DNA of 64,000 nt from Streptomyces sp. NBC_01116 (GTDB lineage Bacteria; Actinomycetota; Actinomycetes; Streptomycetales; Streptomycetaceae): positions 62,001 through 126,000 of the forward strand of contig NZ_CP108644.1 of assembly GCF_041435495.1 (NCBI RefSeq). The letters are read 5' to 3'. Both the position numbers and the translations under genes were made by a program. Within the stretch, counting starts at the first letter, position 1, and each line of letters begins with the position of its first letter. The notes under the pieces were generated by a model. The model worked only from the letters and a program-made list of their open reading frames with translations. It searched no databases and was not told the DNA's origin. Below, one piece after another: positions 19,135-27,794 of the stretch.

Positions 19135-19720
19135 TCACGCTTCGCGTGTGTGGCGAGGCAGGCCAGACGCCTGGGGCAGACCGAGCAGCATGGCGTGGAA
19201 GGGCGGGGCGTCTGGGAGGCGGGGGCGTAGGTCTCCGAGGGTGGTCCAGCCCCCATGACTGGTACAGGGCGTGGACTTTGGGGTGGTCCTGGTCGACGAG
19301 GAGCGTTGCACGCTGTTCGCGGCGGTGGGTGAGCAGGGTGTCGTGGAGGCGGCGGGCGGTGCCGGTCTTGCGCCACGGTTCACGGACCATCAGTTCGGAG
19401 AGTGCGTAGGTGCGGGTTCCGGTCTCGGCAGTGGTGTCGGCGGGGAGGTGGGTGAGCAGTCCGCCCCACCAGCGTGACCGCGGGGGCAGGGGTGCTCCGT
19501 AGGCGTAGCCGACCGGCTGGTCGCCGTCGTAGCCAACGACGCAGCTCCAGCCGGGTCGTGCGGTCCAGTGGTCGAGTCCTTCGGCGAAGCGGTCCGGGGA
19601 GGCGAACGGGTCTGTTCGTGCGGCGGCCGCGTAGACCTCGGTGTACACGTCGAGGAGCAGCGGGCGCAGTGCGGGTGCCTGGTCGCCGGTGTAGTGGCGT
19701 ATCTCTATGCCGGTGGTCAC
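19135..19720 (-). pseudogene. GNAT acetyltransferase with a single-base frameshift
   Basis: From GTG 19720 the product reads as a normal GNAT enzyme: [40 protein letters not shown] (the acetyl-CoA pyrophosphate loop) and ATLLVDQDHPKVHALYQSWG. At a five-base C tract (19250-19254) the frame shifts. In the alternative frame the C-terminus continues sensibly as TTLGDLRPRLPDAPPFHAML and stops at 19135; in the direct frame it becomes Pro/Arg-rich. One extra base explains this (natural mutation or sequencing error). The start overlaps the stop of the XRE/TPR regulator by four bases, so the two are translationally coupled. Confidence 0.75.
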
Positions 19721-20937
19721 GGCGTCTCCTGGGCGGTGGCGAGGTGGCGGTGGACGGTGGCGAGGCGCTGGGCGATGCGGGGGCTGCTGACCGCCGCGGT
19801 GTCGACCGTCGCGGCGGTGGCCTTGGCGCTGGTGGTGTCGCCCTGGGCGAGCTGGAGCTGGGCGAGCTGGATGCCGTAGTAGGCGCGGTTGCGGTGCGTG
19901 GAGGGGCCGAGCAGGTGCAGGGCCTGGGCGGTGGCCTTCTCCGCGTCGGGCAGTCGGCCGGTGGCGCGGTGGGCGATGGCGGCGAGTCCGGCGATCTCGG
20001 CGGCGTCCAGGAAGCGCAGCCAGGGTGGTGGGCGTGCGGTGGTGTCGAAGCGGTCGTGGGCTTTCTGCGCGGCTAGGAGGGCGCGTGCGCAGGCGCTGTG
20101 GTCGCCGAGGCGGGAGTGGAGCAGCGCTGCGATGCGGGGGTCCTGGCGGGCGTGGCGGGTCTGGAGGGCGGCGCGGTTGATGGTCAGGGCTTCGCGGTGG
20201 CGGCCTTCGGCGCGGTATTGGAGGGACAGGTCGGACCAGGCGCGGGCCTGTGCGTGTCCGTCCTTCGCGAGGACTCCGGACTGGAGGGCTGCGGCGTGGT
20301 GGAGTCGGGAGGTTGCGTTGTCGCCGGAGTCGTAGGCGGCCCAGCCGGCGGATGAGTGCAGGCCGCTGAGCGCGCGGTGCAGGGCCTGCTCCACGCGAGG
20401 GCCGTAGGTGTAGTAGTCGGCCGTTTCGCGCAGTCGGTCGATGTAGGTGGTGGCGACGGTCGGGAGGGCGCCGCCGCCGATCGCGGTGAAGTGGGCGTCG
20501 AGTCGGCCGATGGTCGTGGTCATGCGGTCGATGTCCGCCATGGTCAGGCGCCCGCGCACCGGGGTCTCCTCCAGGCGGAGCGCGAGGGTGAGGGTCGCGG
20601 CGGTGGAAGCGGTCAGGAATGCGCGGCGTTTCACGGGTTCCTCCTGCCCTGGCCGCACCGAGGAGGGTGGGGCGGGCAGGCGGCTGGTGCGGCCGCGCGG
20701 CACGAATCCCATGGCCTCGGGCGGCCGGTCGAAAATCTCGGCGAGAGGCAGAAGGTAGCGGCCGGTCGGCCACCGCACGGTGCCGGAGATCCACCGGCGT
20801 ACGTCCCGGTCGGTGGCCGCCCCGGGGCGTCCGAAGATGCGTCCGGAGACCCGGTCGACCTCGTCGGCCAGGGACCGGTGGGTGAAGCCGTACTCACCGA
20901 GCAGCACGGTGAGGGTGGTGTTGGTCGGTGTGGCCAT
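19717..20937 (-). CDS. XRE-like regulator with TPR-type C-terminal domain
   Basis: 406 residues from ATG 20937. The N-terminus (about 1-75; LTVLLGEYGFTHRSLADEVD, then DVRRWISGTVRWPTGRYLLP) has the layout of an HTH_3-type DNA-binding domain. A twin-Arg-like segment with KRRAFLTASTAATLTLAL follows, then helical repeats with YRAEGRHREALTINRAALQT-type units as in AfsR/Bld-associated TPR regulators. It probably binds DNA in response to a protein or small-molecule partner. The downstream GNAT gene is coupled (GTGA overlap). It diverges from the resolvase-like gene at 21102, so the 165-bp gap is a likely shared control region. A truncated second copy lies at 22313-22430. Confidence 0.8.
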   Translation of the reverse strand: MATPTNTTLTVLLGEYGFTHRSLADEVDRVSGRIFGRPGAATDRDVRRWISGTVRWPTGRYLLPLAEIFDRPPEAMGFVPRGRTSRLPAPPSSVRPGQEEPVKRRAFLTASTAATLTLALRLEETPVRGRLTMADIDRMTTTIGRLDAHFTAIGGGALPTVATTYIDRLRETADYYTYGPRVEQALHRALSGLHSSAGWAAYDSGDNATSRLHHAAALQSGVLAKDGHAQARAWSDLSLQYRAEGRHREALTINRAALQTRHARQDPRIAALLHSRLGDHSACARALLAAQKAHDRFDTTARPPPWLRFLDAAEIAGLAAIAHRATGRLPDAEKATAQALHLLGPSTHRNRAYYGIQLAQLQLAQGDTTSAKATAATVDTAAVSSPRIAQRLATVHRHLATAQETP

Positions 20938-21101
20938 CAGGCCCCCGGGTGGCTGCTGTTCGAGACGGCGACGGTAGTCCAGGCATCTGGTTCCGCGCAG
21001 GTAAAACTGTCCGCCTCCCCTCTGGTAACTGCCCGCGTTCTGACCTGATCCCACCCGTGTGTGAACGCGTTGTCTGGGAGAGGGCCATCGGCCACCACTA
21101 C

Positions 21102-21560
21102 ATGCAATCGGGAGAGCGCCATGCCACCACCGAGCCGCCGCACCTGCTGGGCGGAAGCCACCGCGGACCGGCGGACGCTGCGGCGCCGGTCGTCGGGCCA
21201 GGCACCGCGGTCGCGCTGTACGCGGTCGCGCCACTGCGCGGCGTCGAGCACCTGGTCCTCGACGACCTCGCCGCCTACGCCCAGGACCGGGGCTGGGTCG
21301 TCCCGGCCGGCTGCGCCGTCGCCGACGGCGGGCCGCTCGACCAAGCCCCGAGCTTACGGGACGGGTGGCAGCAGGTACGGGCAGCAGCAACCGGCCGCCT
21401 CGTCCACGGGCTGGTCGTCCCCTCCTTCGCGCACATCGCCTACCGTGCCGCGGACTGGGACAGGGAGCGCGCCTGGCTGCTGGAGCAGGGGCTGTTCGTC
21501 CTCGCGACCGACCCCACCGAACTCCAGTCAGGCCTGAAGCCCGAGGAGCTGAGGGCATGA
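21102..21560 (+). CDS. resolvase-fold-like small protein, copy 1
   Basis: The conserved part reads AVALYAVAPLRGVEHLVLDD, then LAAYAQDRGWVVPAGCAVAD, then VHGLVVPSFAHIAYRAADWD and GLFVLATDPTEL. The order of strands and helices resembles the N-terminal domain of serine recombinases, but the catalytic Ser/Arg motif is absent, so it is not a functional resolvase (inference). A paralogue at 27795 starts after a GGAGAG Shine-Dalgarno at ATG-CC; the equivalent ATG here (21121) is out of frame, suggesting a frameshift in the first 25 codons. ATG 21102 is the only in-frame start. Coupled by ATGA to the next gene. Confidence 0.65.
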   Translation: MQSGERHATTEPPHLLGGSHRGPADAAAPVVGPGTAVALYAVAPLRGVEHLVLDDLAAYAQDRGWVVPAGCAVADGGPLDQAPSLRDGWQQVRAAATGRLVHGLVVPSFAHIAYRAADWDRERAWLLEQGLFVLATDPTELQSGLKPEELRA

Positions 21561-22468
21561 GCAGCACCGTGGTGTACGACCCTTCGGGTGCGGTGACCGG
21601 CGGGCTGCCGCTGGACCGTGCCCCGCACCTCGCGCTCGTCGTCGCGGTCCTGGCCTGGGGCCCCACCCCGGCCGGCGTGCGGGCGGCGGACTCTGCCCAG
21701 ATCGGCCTCCAGCTCACCGGACACGCACGGTGCGTGGCCGCCGACCTCCGCCAGCGGTACGAGGCACTCCCCGCGGACAGCGAACTGCGCCCGCTGACCA
21801 TGGCGGTGCTGCGGGAAGCGGTGAACCGCCTCTCGACCGACTCAACGCCGCACCGACCAGCTGATCACGGGCAAGCCGGGAGATCACCACCGACGAAGAA
21901 AGGTCTAGACCTAAAGGTGGCGGGTAAACGGAGTGGAGAGCCCCGGGGCGCCCCACAGGTTCCGCCGGACAGCCCTCCGGCAGGACACCGCCCCGGGGCT
22001 CACCACCGCAATCACCTCCACGCACCCCCGAACATCCGGTGGGCCGGAGCGGTGCGGGTGAACGCGCGCCGGGGCTGCTGCCCGCGGCCTCAGGCACGGT
22101 GCCGGTCGGTGCCGTGTGTGCCAGGGCGGGCCGGATCGGGTACTCCACACCCCGGCCCTGACCCGCATGAGCACGTACCGCACCCCGGGACGGAGGGCCC
22201 GGCCGGCGGCAGCACCGCCGGGCCCTCGGTCACTGCGCGCTCGGGGCGGCGCGGAGCGCTGCCCCGAGCGGCCGGGCGGTCCCGCCGTGGGGAGCGGAGC
22301 GCGGCGGCACGTCAACCGCCCGCCGCCGCCGATGGCTGTGAAATGCGCGTCGAGTCGGCCGATGGTCGCGGCGACGCGGTCGACGTCCGTCATGGCGAGG
22401 CGCCCGCCCCCCGAGGCCTCCTCCTCTACCTGACACTTCGGCCCGCAAAACTGGCCCCTCCGGCATGA
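21557..22468 (+). CDS. hypothetical protein, likely extended by read-through
   Basis: The ATG overlaps the previous stop as ATGA (21557-21560). Residues 1 to about 95 look genuine: LDRAPHLALVVAVLAWGPTP, RAADSAQIGLQLTGHARCVA, LRQRYEALPADSELRPLTMA. After LREAVNRLS the remaining 200 residues are Pro/Arg/Gly-rich and overlap a minus-strand relic of the regulator gene (22313-22430). I infer that the original stop was lost by deletion near 21850, so the tail is probably not functional. No family is recognised. Confidence 0.55.
   Translation: MSSTVVYDPSGAVTGGLPLDRAPHLALVVAVLAWGPTPAGVRAADSAQIGLQLTGHARCVAADLRQRYEALPADSELRPLTMAVLREAVNRLSTDSTPHRPADHGQAGRSPPTKKGLDLKVAGKRSGEPRGAPQVPPDSPPAGHRPGAHHRNHLHAPPNIRWAGAVRVNARRGCCPRPQARCRSVPCVPGRAGSGTPHPGPDPHEHVPHPGTEGPAGGSTAGPSVTARSGRRGALPRAAGRSRRGERSAAARQPPAAADGCEMRVESADGRGDAVDVRHGEAPAPRGLLLYLTLRPAKLAPPA
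22313..22430 (-). pseudogene. truncated copy of the XRE/TPR regulator
   Basis: About 39 residues with AMTDVDRVAATIGRLDAHFT matching the segment TMADIDRMTTTIGRLDAHFT of the full regulator at 19717-20937. Both flanks diverge. This is direct evidence of a duplication or rearrangement in this region. Confidence 0.75.
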
Positions 22469-22551
22469 CGCCCGCGGCCCAGTACCCGGGCCTCGATCTG
22501 AAGTGTGACCCGTGCTGTCCACCATCGGTGGGCCGACGGCCGGATCACGGC

Positions 22552-22680
22552 GCGCCATCGTGGATGAGCTGGTAGGCGTCGAGTTGGCGGTCGGCGAGCC
22601 GTCGCTTGTCCTGCCGATGCAGAGGGCCGTCGTGGTCCAAGTCCGGGCGGCGAAGGAGCGTTCCTCGGATGACTTCAATG
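22552..22680 (-). pseudogene. C-terminal gene fragment of unknown family
   Basis: A minus frame reads DIEVIRGTLLRRPDLDHDGP, LHRQDKRRLADRQLDAYQLI and stops at 22552. It is protein-like but has no start; a stop codon precedes it. Probably debris from a deletion between the regulator relic and the permease gene. Confidence 0.35.
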
Positions 22681-22782
22681 TCACCCGATCAGTTGTTTGG
22701 GCGGCTGGCTGTGTCGGTCAGCTCTCGCAGTCCTGCAGGCATACGCTGTGTTGCCTCACGTCGTGCCACGGAACGGGTGAGC

Positions 22783-24102
22783 ATGAGCAGTCGCACGCAA
22801 GACGGCAGGGAACTGCCCGGGACACCGCTCAATCGCACGCTGACCACACCGCTTCTGTATTTCTTCATCCTGGGCGATGTACTGGGCGCTGGCGTCTATG
22901 TGCTCGTGGGGCAGGTGGCGGCGGAGTCCGGGGGTGCGGTGTGGGTTCCTCTGGTGGTGGCCCTTGGGCTGGCTCTGCTGACGGCTTCGTCCTATGCGGA
23001 ACTTGCCACGAAGTATCCGCGGGCCGGTGGTGCCTCGCACTACACCTTGTTGGCCTACGGTCCCTTTGCAAGGTTTTTCACGGGTTTCTGCATGCTGGCA
23101 GCTGGCATCGTGTCCGCAGCTGGTCTGGCCCGCGGGTTCGGTGGGGATTACCTCCGTATCTTCGTCTCCCTGCCTGTGGCTCTGGTGGTCGTTCTGTTTC
23201 TCGGCTCCCTTGCTCTGCTCAACGCCCGGGGGATCAGCGAGTCAACCCGGGTCAACGTGGCCGCGACCGTCGTTGAGGTCGGAGGCCTGGTGTTGGTGGT
23301 GGGCCTCGGTGTGTGGGTGGTGCTGCGCGGTGACGGTGATGTGGGACGGTTGGCGCAGCTGGGTACGGCCGAGAACGCTCCGGCCGCCGCCGTCTTGAGC
23401 GGATCTCTCCTGGCCTTCTACTCCTTCGTCGGCTTCGAGACGTCGGTCAACGTCGCCGAGGAGACGCGTGAACCCCGGCGTTCCTATCCGCGCGCTCTGT
23501 TCGGCGCTCTGGCCACGGCGGGCGTGGTCTACGCGCTGGTTGGCGCTGCGGCGAGTTCTGCGGTGTCGACGAGTTCACTCGTGCGGTCTAGCGGCCCGTT
23601 GCTCAGCGTCGTGGAGATCGCGGGCGGCGTGCCGGTTCAGCTCTTCAGCGTGATCGCTTTGATCGCGGTGGCCAACGGTGCGCTGTTGACGGGGATCATG
23701 TCTTCCCGGCTGGCGTACGGCATGGCTCGTGACGGGTTGCTGCCGCAGTTCCTGGCGAAAGTGCTGCCCGGCCGGCGCACCCCGTGGGCCGCCATCGCGA
23801 CCACAACGCTGCTCTCTGTGCTGCTCGCGGTGACGGGGGACGTAGCCACGCTCGCCTCGACGCTCGTGCTGTTACTCCTCGTCGTCTTCTTCCTGGTCAA
23901 TACAGCCGTCCTGCGGCTGCGCAACGACACCGTTGCGCGCGACCACTTCACCACCCCGACCAGCATTGCCGTGCTCGGCGCTGGTTCGTGCGTACTCCTA
24001 GCCACCCAGTTCGAGGGACAGGTGTGGGTCCGGGGCTTGCTTGTGCTGGCCGTCGGCGCACTGCTCGCCCGGGTCGCCACCCGCGGACACCACGGCAGGT
24101 AG
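22783..24102 (+). CDS. APC-family amino-acid permease
   Basis: 439 residues from ATG 22783, with about 12 hydrophobic segments. TM1 carries the APC unwound-helix motif in ILGDVLGAGVYVLVGQVAAE; TM6 reads LLAFYSFVGFETSVNVAEET, the typical substrate-contact helix with conserved Phe and Glu; the loop EETREPRRSYPRALFGA follows. It is a proton-coupled amino-acid/polyamine transporter of the cytoplasmic membrane. The gene lies directly upstream of the tryptophanase-like and radical-SAM genes on the same strand, so aromatic amino-acid transport is a reasonable guess. The gap to the lyase is 440 bp and contains an inverted repeat and a short ORF. Confidence 0.88.
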   Translation: MSSRTQDGRELPGTPLNRTLTTPLLYFFILGDVLGAGVYVLVGQVAAESGGAVWVPLVVALGLALLTASSYAELATKYPRAGGASHYTLLAYGPFARFFTGFCMLAAGIVSAAGLARGFGGDYLRIFVSLPVALVVVLFLGSLALLNARGISESTRVNVAATVVEVGGLVLVVGLGVWVVLRGDGDVGRLAQLGTAENAPAAAVLSGSLLAFYSFVGFETSVNVAEETREPRRSYPRALFGALATAGVVYALVGAAASSAVSTSSLVRSSGPLLSVVEIAGGVPVQLFSVIALIAVANGALLTGIMSSRLAYGMARDGLLPQFLAKVLPGRRTPWAAIATTTLLSVLLAVTGDVATLASTLVLLLLVVFFLVNTAVLRLRNDTVARDHFTTPTSIAVLGAGSCVLLATQFEGQVWVRGLLVLAVGALLARVATRGHHGR

Positions 24103-24125
24103 CGCAAAGGCCCACGTCTGTTTTT

Positions 24126-24140
24126 TGAGGTAACACCTCA
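24126..24140 (+). terminator. weak hairpin after the permease gene
   Basis: TGAGGT (24126-24131) pairs with ACCTCA (24135-24140) across AAC, directly after a run of six T. It starts 24 bases past the permease stop. The stem is short, so termination may be partial. Confidence 0.35.
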
Positions 24141-24226
24141 GCCTCACTTCGCACGGATCAGAATCCTTAGAGGGCAGAGAAAGGACATTAAATTTTGCGT
24201 CAGCACTCCAACGAAAGAGGAGACGG

Positions 24227-24283
24227 ATGCAAAGTATGACAGCGCCACCCCGACGTGCAGGATCAGCTATCAATTATGCGTGA
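24227..24283 (+). CDS. 18-codon ORF with strong RBS upstream of the lyase gene (leader peptide candidate)
   Basis: A near-ideal Shine-Dalgarno (AAAGAGGAGA, 24213-24222) precedes ATG 24227. The peptide is MQSMTAPPRRAGSAINYA, stopping at 24283. It lies in an AT-rich pocket 262 bases before the lyase start. E. coli tnaCAB uses a short leader with Trp and Pro; this one has PP and RR but no Trp, so ribosome stalling on Trp is not supported by the sequence alone. Alternatives: a general uORF, a small protein, or a RiPP-like precursor for the radical SAM enzyme. Bases 24261-24265 and 24281-24285 (GATCA/TGATC) could form a short stem at its end. Confidence 0.45.
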   Translation: MQSMTAPPRRAGSAINYA

Positions 24284-24544
24284 TCGTTCAACTGGATGCT
24301 GCACCTTCGATGTGAGGGGAGCGTTGAGCGCACCCAGACCGCGCACGAAGGGAAACGGAGCGTTTCTACTGGTCACGACGATTTACAGGATCGCGGCTAC
24401 GCCGTGACGCGACATCTCCGGCAGGTGATAGGCCCAGATCAGGCGTACATTCGAACGGGGAAATTCATACCTACCCCTGCACCTTACCCGTTGGGTGCCA
24501 TCACCCCTATCCGGGAATTCGGTTCGGCGGATTGGAGTGCGACA

Positions 24545-25909
24545 ATGGAACCGTTTCGCATAAAAGCCGTGGAGCCTATCCCCATGCGCACCACGGAGGA
24601 GCGGCAGCGGATACTGGCCGAAGCTGACTACAACATTTTTCGGGTGCATTCCGCTGACGTCACGATCGATCTGTTGACCGACTCGGGGACGACGGCGATG
24701 TCGTCGAAGCAGTGGGCGGCCATGTTCTTGGGTGACGAGTCCTATGCGTGGGCTTCGTCCTATGAGCGGTTCGAGCGTGCCGTGCGGGAACTGACGGGCT
24801 TCCCGGAGGTCATTCCCATCCACCAGGGGCGTGCGGCCGAGAGGCTGCTCTTCACCGTCCTGCTGCGTCCCGGGCAGATCACTGCTGCCAACGGCCACTT
24901 CGACTCCACGCGCGCCAACGTCGAGCAGGTGGACTGCCAGGCGGAGGATCTGCCGTGCCCCGAAGCCGCGGAGCTTGTGAGCGAGGCGTCTTTCAAGGGC
25001 AACATCGATCTCGGCCGGCTGCAGAAGCTGCTGGTCGGACCGGACGGTGAGCAGGTGGCCGTAGTGATTTTGACGGTGACCAACAATGGGGGCGGCGGCC
25101 AGCCCGTGTCGTTGGAGAACATCCAAGGCGCGCGCGAGATATGCCGTCGGTACGAGATCCCGCTGCTGCTGGACGCGTCCCGGTTCGCCGAGAACGCGTA
25201 TCTCATCATCACGCGGGAGCCCGGCCAGCAGAACCGCACCCCACGTGAGGTGGCGCGGGCGATGTTCGACCTCGTGGACGGCTGCTGGGCCTCGCTGAAG
25301 AAGGACGGCATGTCCAACACCGGCGGCCTCATCGCTCTGCGCGACGCGAAGACGGCCGCGCGCTGCCGGGAGCTGCTGACCATCTCGGAGGGGTTCCCGA
25401 CTTATGGCGGCCTCGCGGGGCGGGACCTGGAAGCCTTGGCGCAGGGGCTGCAGGAGGTCACCGACCCCGCTTACCTGGCGCACCGGGCCGATACCGCGGC
25501 GTGGTTCGCCGGCGCGCTGACGAAAGCCGGGCTTCCCACACTGCGGCCGGCCGGGTGCCATGCCGTCTACGCCGATGCCGGACAGCTGCTGCCGCACATC
25601 CCTCCCGAGAATTTTCCCGGTCAGGCGCTGGTCTGCGAGTTGTACCGCCTCGCGGGGGTGCGCACGACCGAGTTCGGGACGCTGGCCTTCGGCCAGGACG
25701 GCGGGCAGGCGCCCAACGAACTGGTGCGCCTGGCACTGCCGCGCCGGGTCTACACCCGTTCGCACCTGGAGTACGTGGTGGACGCGGTCGGAGACGTCGT
25801 GGGCCGGGCCAGGGAGCTGACCGGCTTCACGATCACCGGTCCGCAGCCGCCCATGCGCCATTTCACCGTCAAGCTCATCCCGCTTCAGGAAGGCAGGGAC
25901 TCCCCGTGA
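24545..25909 (+). CDS. tryptophanase-family PLP lyase (tryptophan indole-lyase-like)
   Basis: 454 residues, close to the family length of about 460-470. It aligns along its length with tryptophanase/tyrosine phenol-lyase: MEPFRIKAVEPIP, IDLLTDSGTTAMSSKQWAAM, IPIHQGRAAERLLF, HFDSTRANVEQ, LDASRFAENAYLI (PLP-ring Asp 210), SLKKDGMSNTGGL (Schiff-base Lys 253) and MRHFTVKL. The His of that last motif (about 439) corresponds to the His that distinguishes tryptophanase from tyrosine phenol-lyase, which has Phe there. Expected reaction: Trp to indole, pyruvate and ammonia, or a substituted Trp. The ATG fits the family N-terminus and follows GGAG. It overlaps the radical SAM gene by four bases (GTGA), so the two are translationally coupled. 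Confidence 0.88.
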   Translation: MEPFRIKAVEPIPMRTTEERQRILAEADYNIFRVHSADVTIDLLTDSGTTAMSSKQWAAMFLGDESYAWASSYERFERAVRELTGFPEVIPIHQGRAAERLLFTVLLRPGQITAANGHFDSTRANVEQVDCQAEDLPCPEAAELVSEASFKGNIDLGRLQKLLVGPDGEQVAVVILTVTNNGGGGQPVSLENIQGAREICRRYEIPLLLDASRFAENAYLIITREPGQQNRTPREVARAMFDLVDGCWASLKKDGMSNTGGLIALRDAKTAARCRELLTISEGFPTYGGLAGRDLEALAQGLQEVTDPAYLAHRADTAAWFAGALTKAGLPTLRPAGCHAVYADAGQLLPHIPPENFPGQALVCELYRLAGVRTTEFGTLAFGQDGGQAPNELVRLALPRRVYTRSHLEYVVDAVGDVVGRARELTGFTITGPQPPMRHFTVKLIPLQEGRDSP

Positions 25910-27606
25910 GCAGCCTGATCACCCTGATCAACCCGAACAAGGTCCATCCCCCGATCACCCCGTACGCGCTGGACGTCCTGACCACCCAGCTGGAACAGCA
26001 CGGCTACACCGCTGACGTCGTGGACCTGTGCTTCACGCGGGATGCCTGGCCGGAACTGCTGGAGGAGTACTTCACCTCGCACCCGGCACCGCTGCTGGTG
26101 GGCATGTCTGTCCGCAACACCGACACCCTCTACGCGCAGCAGCAGCGCGTCTTCTTGCCCGAGCACCGGCAGATCGCGCAGAAGATCCGCTCGCTGACTC
26201 CAGCACCCCTGGTGGGGGGCGGGGTGGGATTCAGCACAATGCCCTTCGCGTGTGTGGACTACCTCGGTCTGGAGTACGGCGTCAAAGGCCCCGGGGAGCG
26301 CATCCTGGTGGAACTCGCCGACCGGCTGGCCGCCCGCGCCGACCCTTCCGCGGTGCCGGGCCTGCTCGTCAATCGGGGGAACGGAAGGGTGACACGCTCC
26401 TCCACCCCGGACCCGGACACCGCTCTGGGCGGCGTGGGCGAAGTCGGAGCCGGCCAGTCACGTGCCTGGCAGGTCGACACCGATTCCTCCTACACCCGGC
26501 GCTCTGGGGACCGCTGGAAGGTCGACAACCTCGGCTACTACGAACGCGGCGGCCTGGGAAACATCCTCACCAAGAGCGGCTGCCCCTACGCCTGTGCGCA
26601 CTGCGTGGAACCAGACGCCAAGGGCACGGCCTTCGCGAAACGGTCCGTGCACGCGGTGGTCGACGAACTGACCGAACTGGTCGACCAAGGCGTGCGCGAC
26701 GTACACACCGCCGACTCCGAGTTCAACCTCGCCATCGCGAACACCAAAGCAGTACTGCGCGAGATCAGCCGCCGCAAGAACAGCTCCCCCGCCTCCCCGC
26801 TGCACCAGTTGCGCCTGTGGATCTACGCACAGCCCAAACCCTTCGACGACGAGTTCGCCGAACTGCTGGCGGCCGCCGGATGCGCGGGGGTGAACGTGGC
26901 CCCCGACCACGTGCGCGACGACATGCTGGACGGCTGGAAGGTCACCGCCAAGGGAACCCGTTACTACACCTGGTCCGACACCGAGAACCTGGTGAAGCTC
27001 TGCAACAAGTACGACATGGCCTGCATGGTCGAGGTCCTGGCAGGGATGCCCGGGGAAACCTGGCCGACCCTGCGCGAGGCCATCGACCGCACCCTGGCAC
27101 TGGACGCGACCGTCTCCGGGTTCAGCCTCGGCCTGCGATGCTTCCCCTATCAGCCTCTGGGCCAATGGCTCGCCGAGCAGAGCGCCGGCGTACGGCACGT
27201 ACCCGGAACCCAGTCGGACACCGCCACCGAACCCATCGTGCTGCGCACCGCCGACCAGTGCCGCTCCCCCGTGGAATACGAACGGCAGTTCATGTTCCAG
27301 CCCGACGGCACCGTCCGCCCGGTGTGCTACTTCTCCACCGGGCTCCCCGAAGACCCCGCCACCATGGCCGACCCCGCCGGACGCTGGCTCCACACCGTCC
27401 GGCTGATGTGGGACCACATCGACCCCGCCGACTACCCCCGCGTCATGCTGCCCACCGCACCCGGCAGCTCCAAGGACGACAACAACTACGCCGACAACCC
27501 CTTCCTCACCGCGCTCACCGCCCTGGGATACCGCGGCGCGTTCTGGGCGAAATGGCGAGAGCGCGACGCCATCCTCACCGAAGCGAAAAGGCGCGGCATC
27601 GCCTGA
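25906..27606 (+). CDS. radical SAM protein with putative N-terminal cobalamin-binding domain
   Basis: 566 residues from GTG 25906. The first 140 residues have the shape of a B12-binding Rossmann domain (ITLINPNKVHPPITPYALDV, VDLCFTRDAWPELLEEYF, LLVGMSVRNTDTLY, VGGGVGFSTMPFACVDYLGL) but no DxHxxG cobalt-ligand motif, as in His-off enzymes such as TsrM. The radical SAM core follows with CPYACAHC (Cys 226, 230, 233), the CX3CX2C cluster motif. A C-terminal region of about 150 residues with VCYFSTGLPEDPATMADP completes it. Candidate reaction: methylation of, or another radical change to, tryptophan or an indole, given the coupled tryptophanase-like gene. The substrate is inference; the family is clear. 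Confidence 0.85.
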   Translation: MSSLITLINPNKVHPPITPYALDVLTTQLEQHGYTADVVDLCFTRDAWPELLEEYFTSHPAPLLVGMSVRNTDTLYAQQQRVFLPEHRQIAQKIRSLTPAPLVGGGVGFSTMPFACVDYLGLEYGVKGPGERILVELADRLAARADPSAVPGLLVNRGNGRVTRSSTPDPDTALGGVGEVGAGQSRAWQVDTDSSYTRRSGDRWKVDNLGYYERGGLGNILTKSGCPYACAHCVEPDAKGTAFAKRSVHAVVDELTELVDQGVRDVHTADSEFNLAIANTKAVLREISRRKNSSPASPLHQLRLWIYAQPKPFDDEFAELLAAAGCAGVNVAPDHVRDDMLDGWKVTAKGTRYYTWSDTENLVKLCNKYDMACMVEVLAGMPGETWPTLREAIDRTLALDATVSGFSLGLRCFPYQPLGQWLAEQSAGVRHVPGTQSDTATEPIVLRTADQCRSPVEYERQFMFQPDGTVRPVCYFSTGLPEDPATMADPAGRWLHTVRLMWDHIDPADYPRVMLPTAPGSSKDDNNYADNPFLTALTALGYRGAFWAKWRERDAILTEAKRRGIA

Positions 27607-27794
27607 CCCCCTGGTCTCCGCAGTCGTACGCACACCCTCACCGCTACTCGGCCTTCCAAGCGCGCCCGCCCCAGTACGCATGAAGGCAACTGACCTCTCT
27701 CCTAGCGAGAGTTGACCTGTTTCCACGCTCTCCCGACTGCCGCAACAGCAGTTATCCGGGAGCAGGCCCAGCACACCGCGATGGAGAGAGCCCC

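Noticed and set aside
24227..24283. tnaC-type Trp stalling leader
   Set aside because: The short ORF contains no Trp codon, so the E. coli mechanism cannot be claimed from this sequence.
24284..24544. Possible cobalamin riboswitch upstream of the lyase/radical SAM genes
   Set aside because: I looked for the B12-box and the kissing-loop layout and found no convincing match.
24383..25861. 492-codon minus frame opposite the tryptophanase-like gene
   Set aside because: Antisense shadow; the plus-strand protein aligns with tryptophanase along its whole length.
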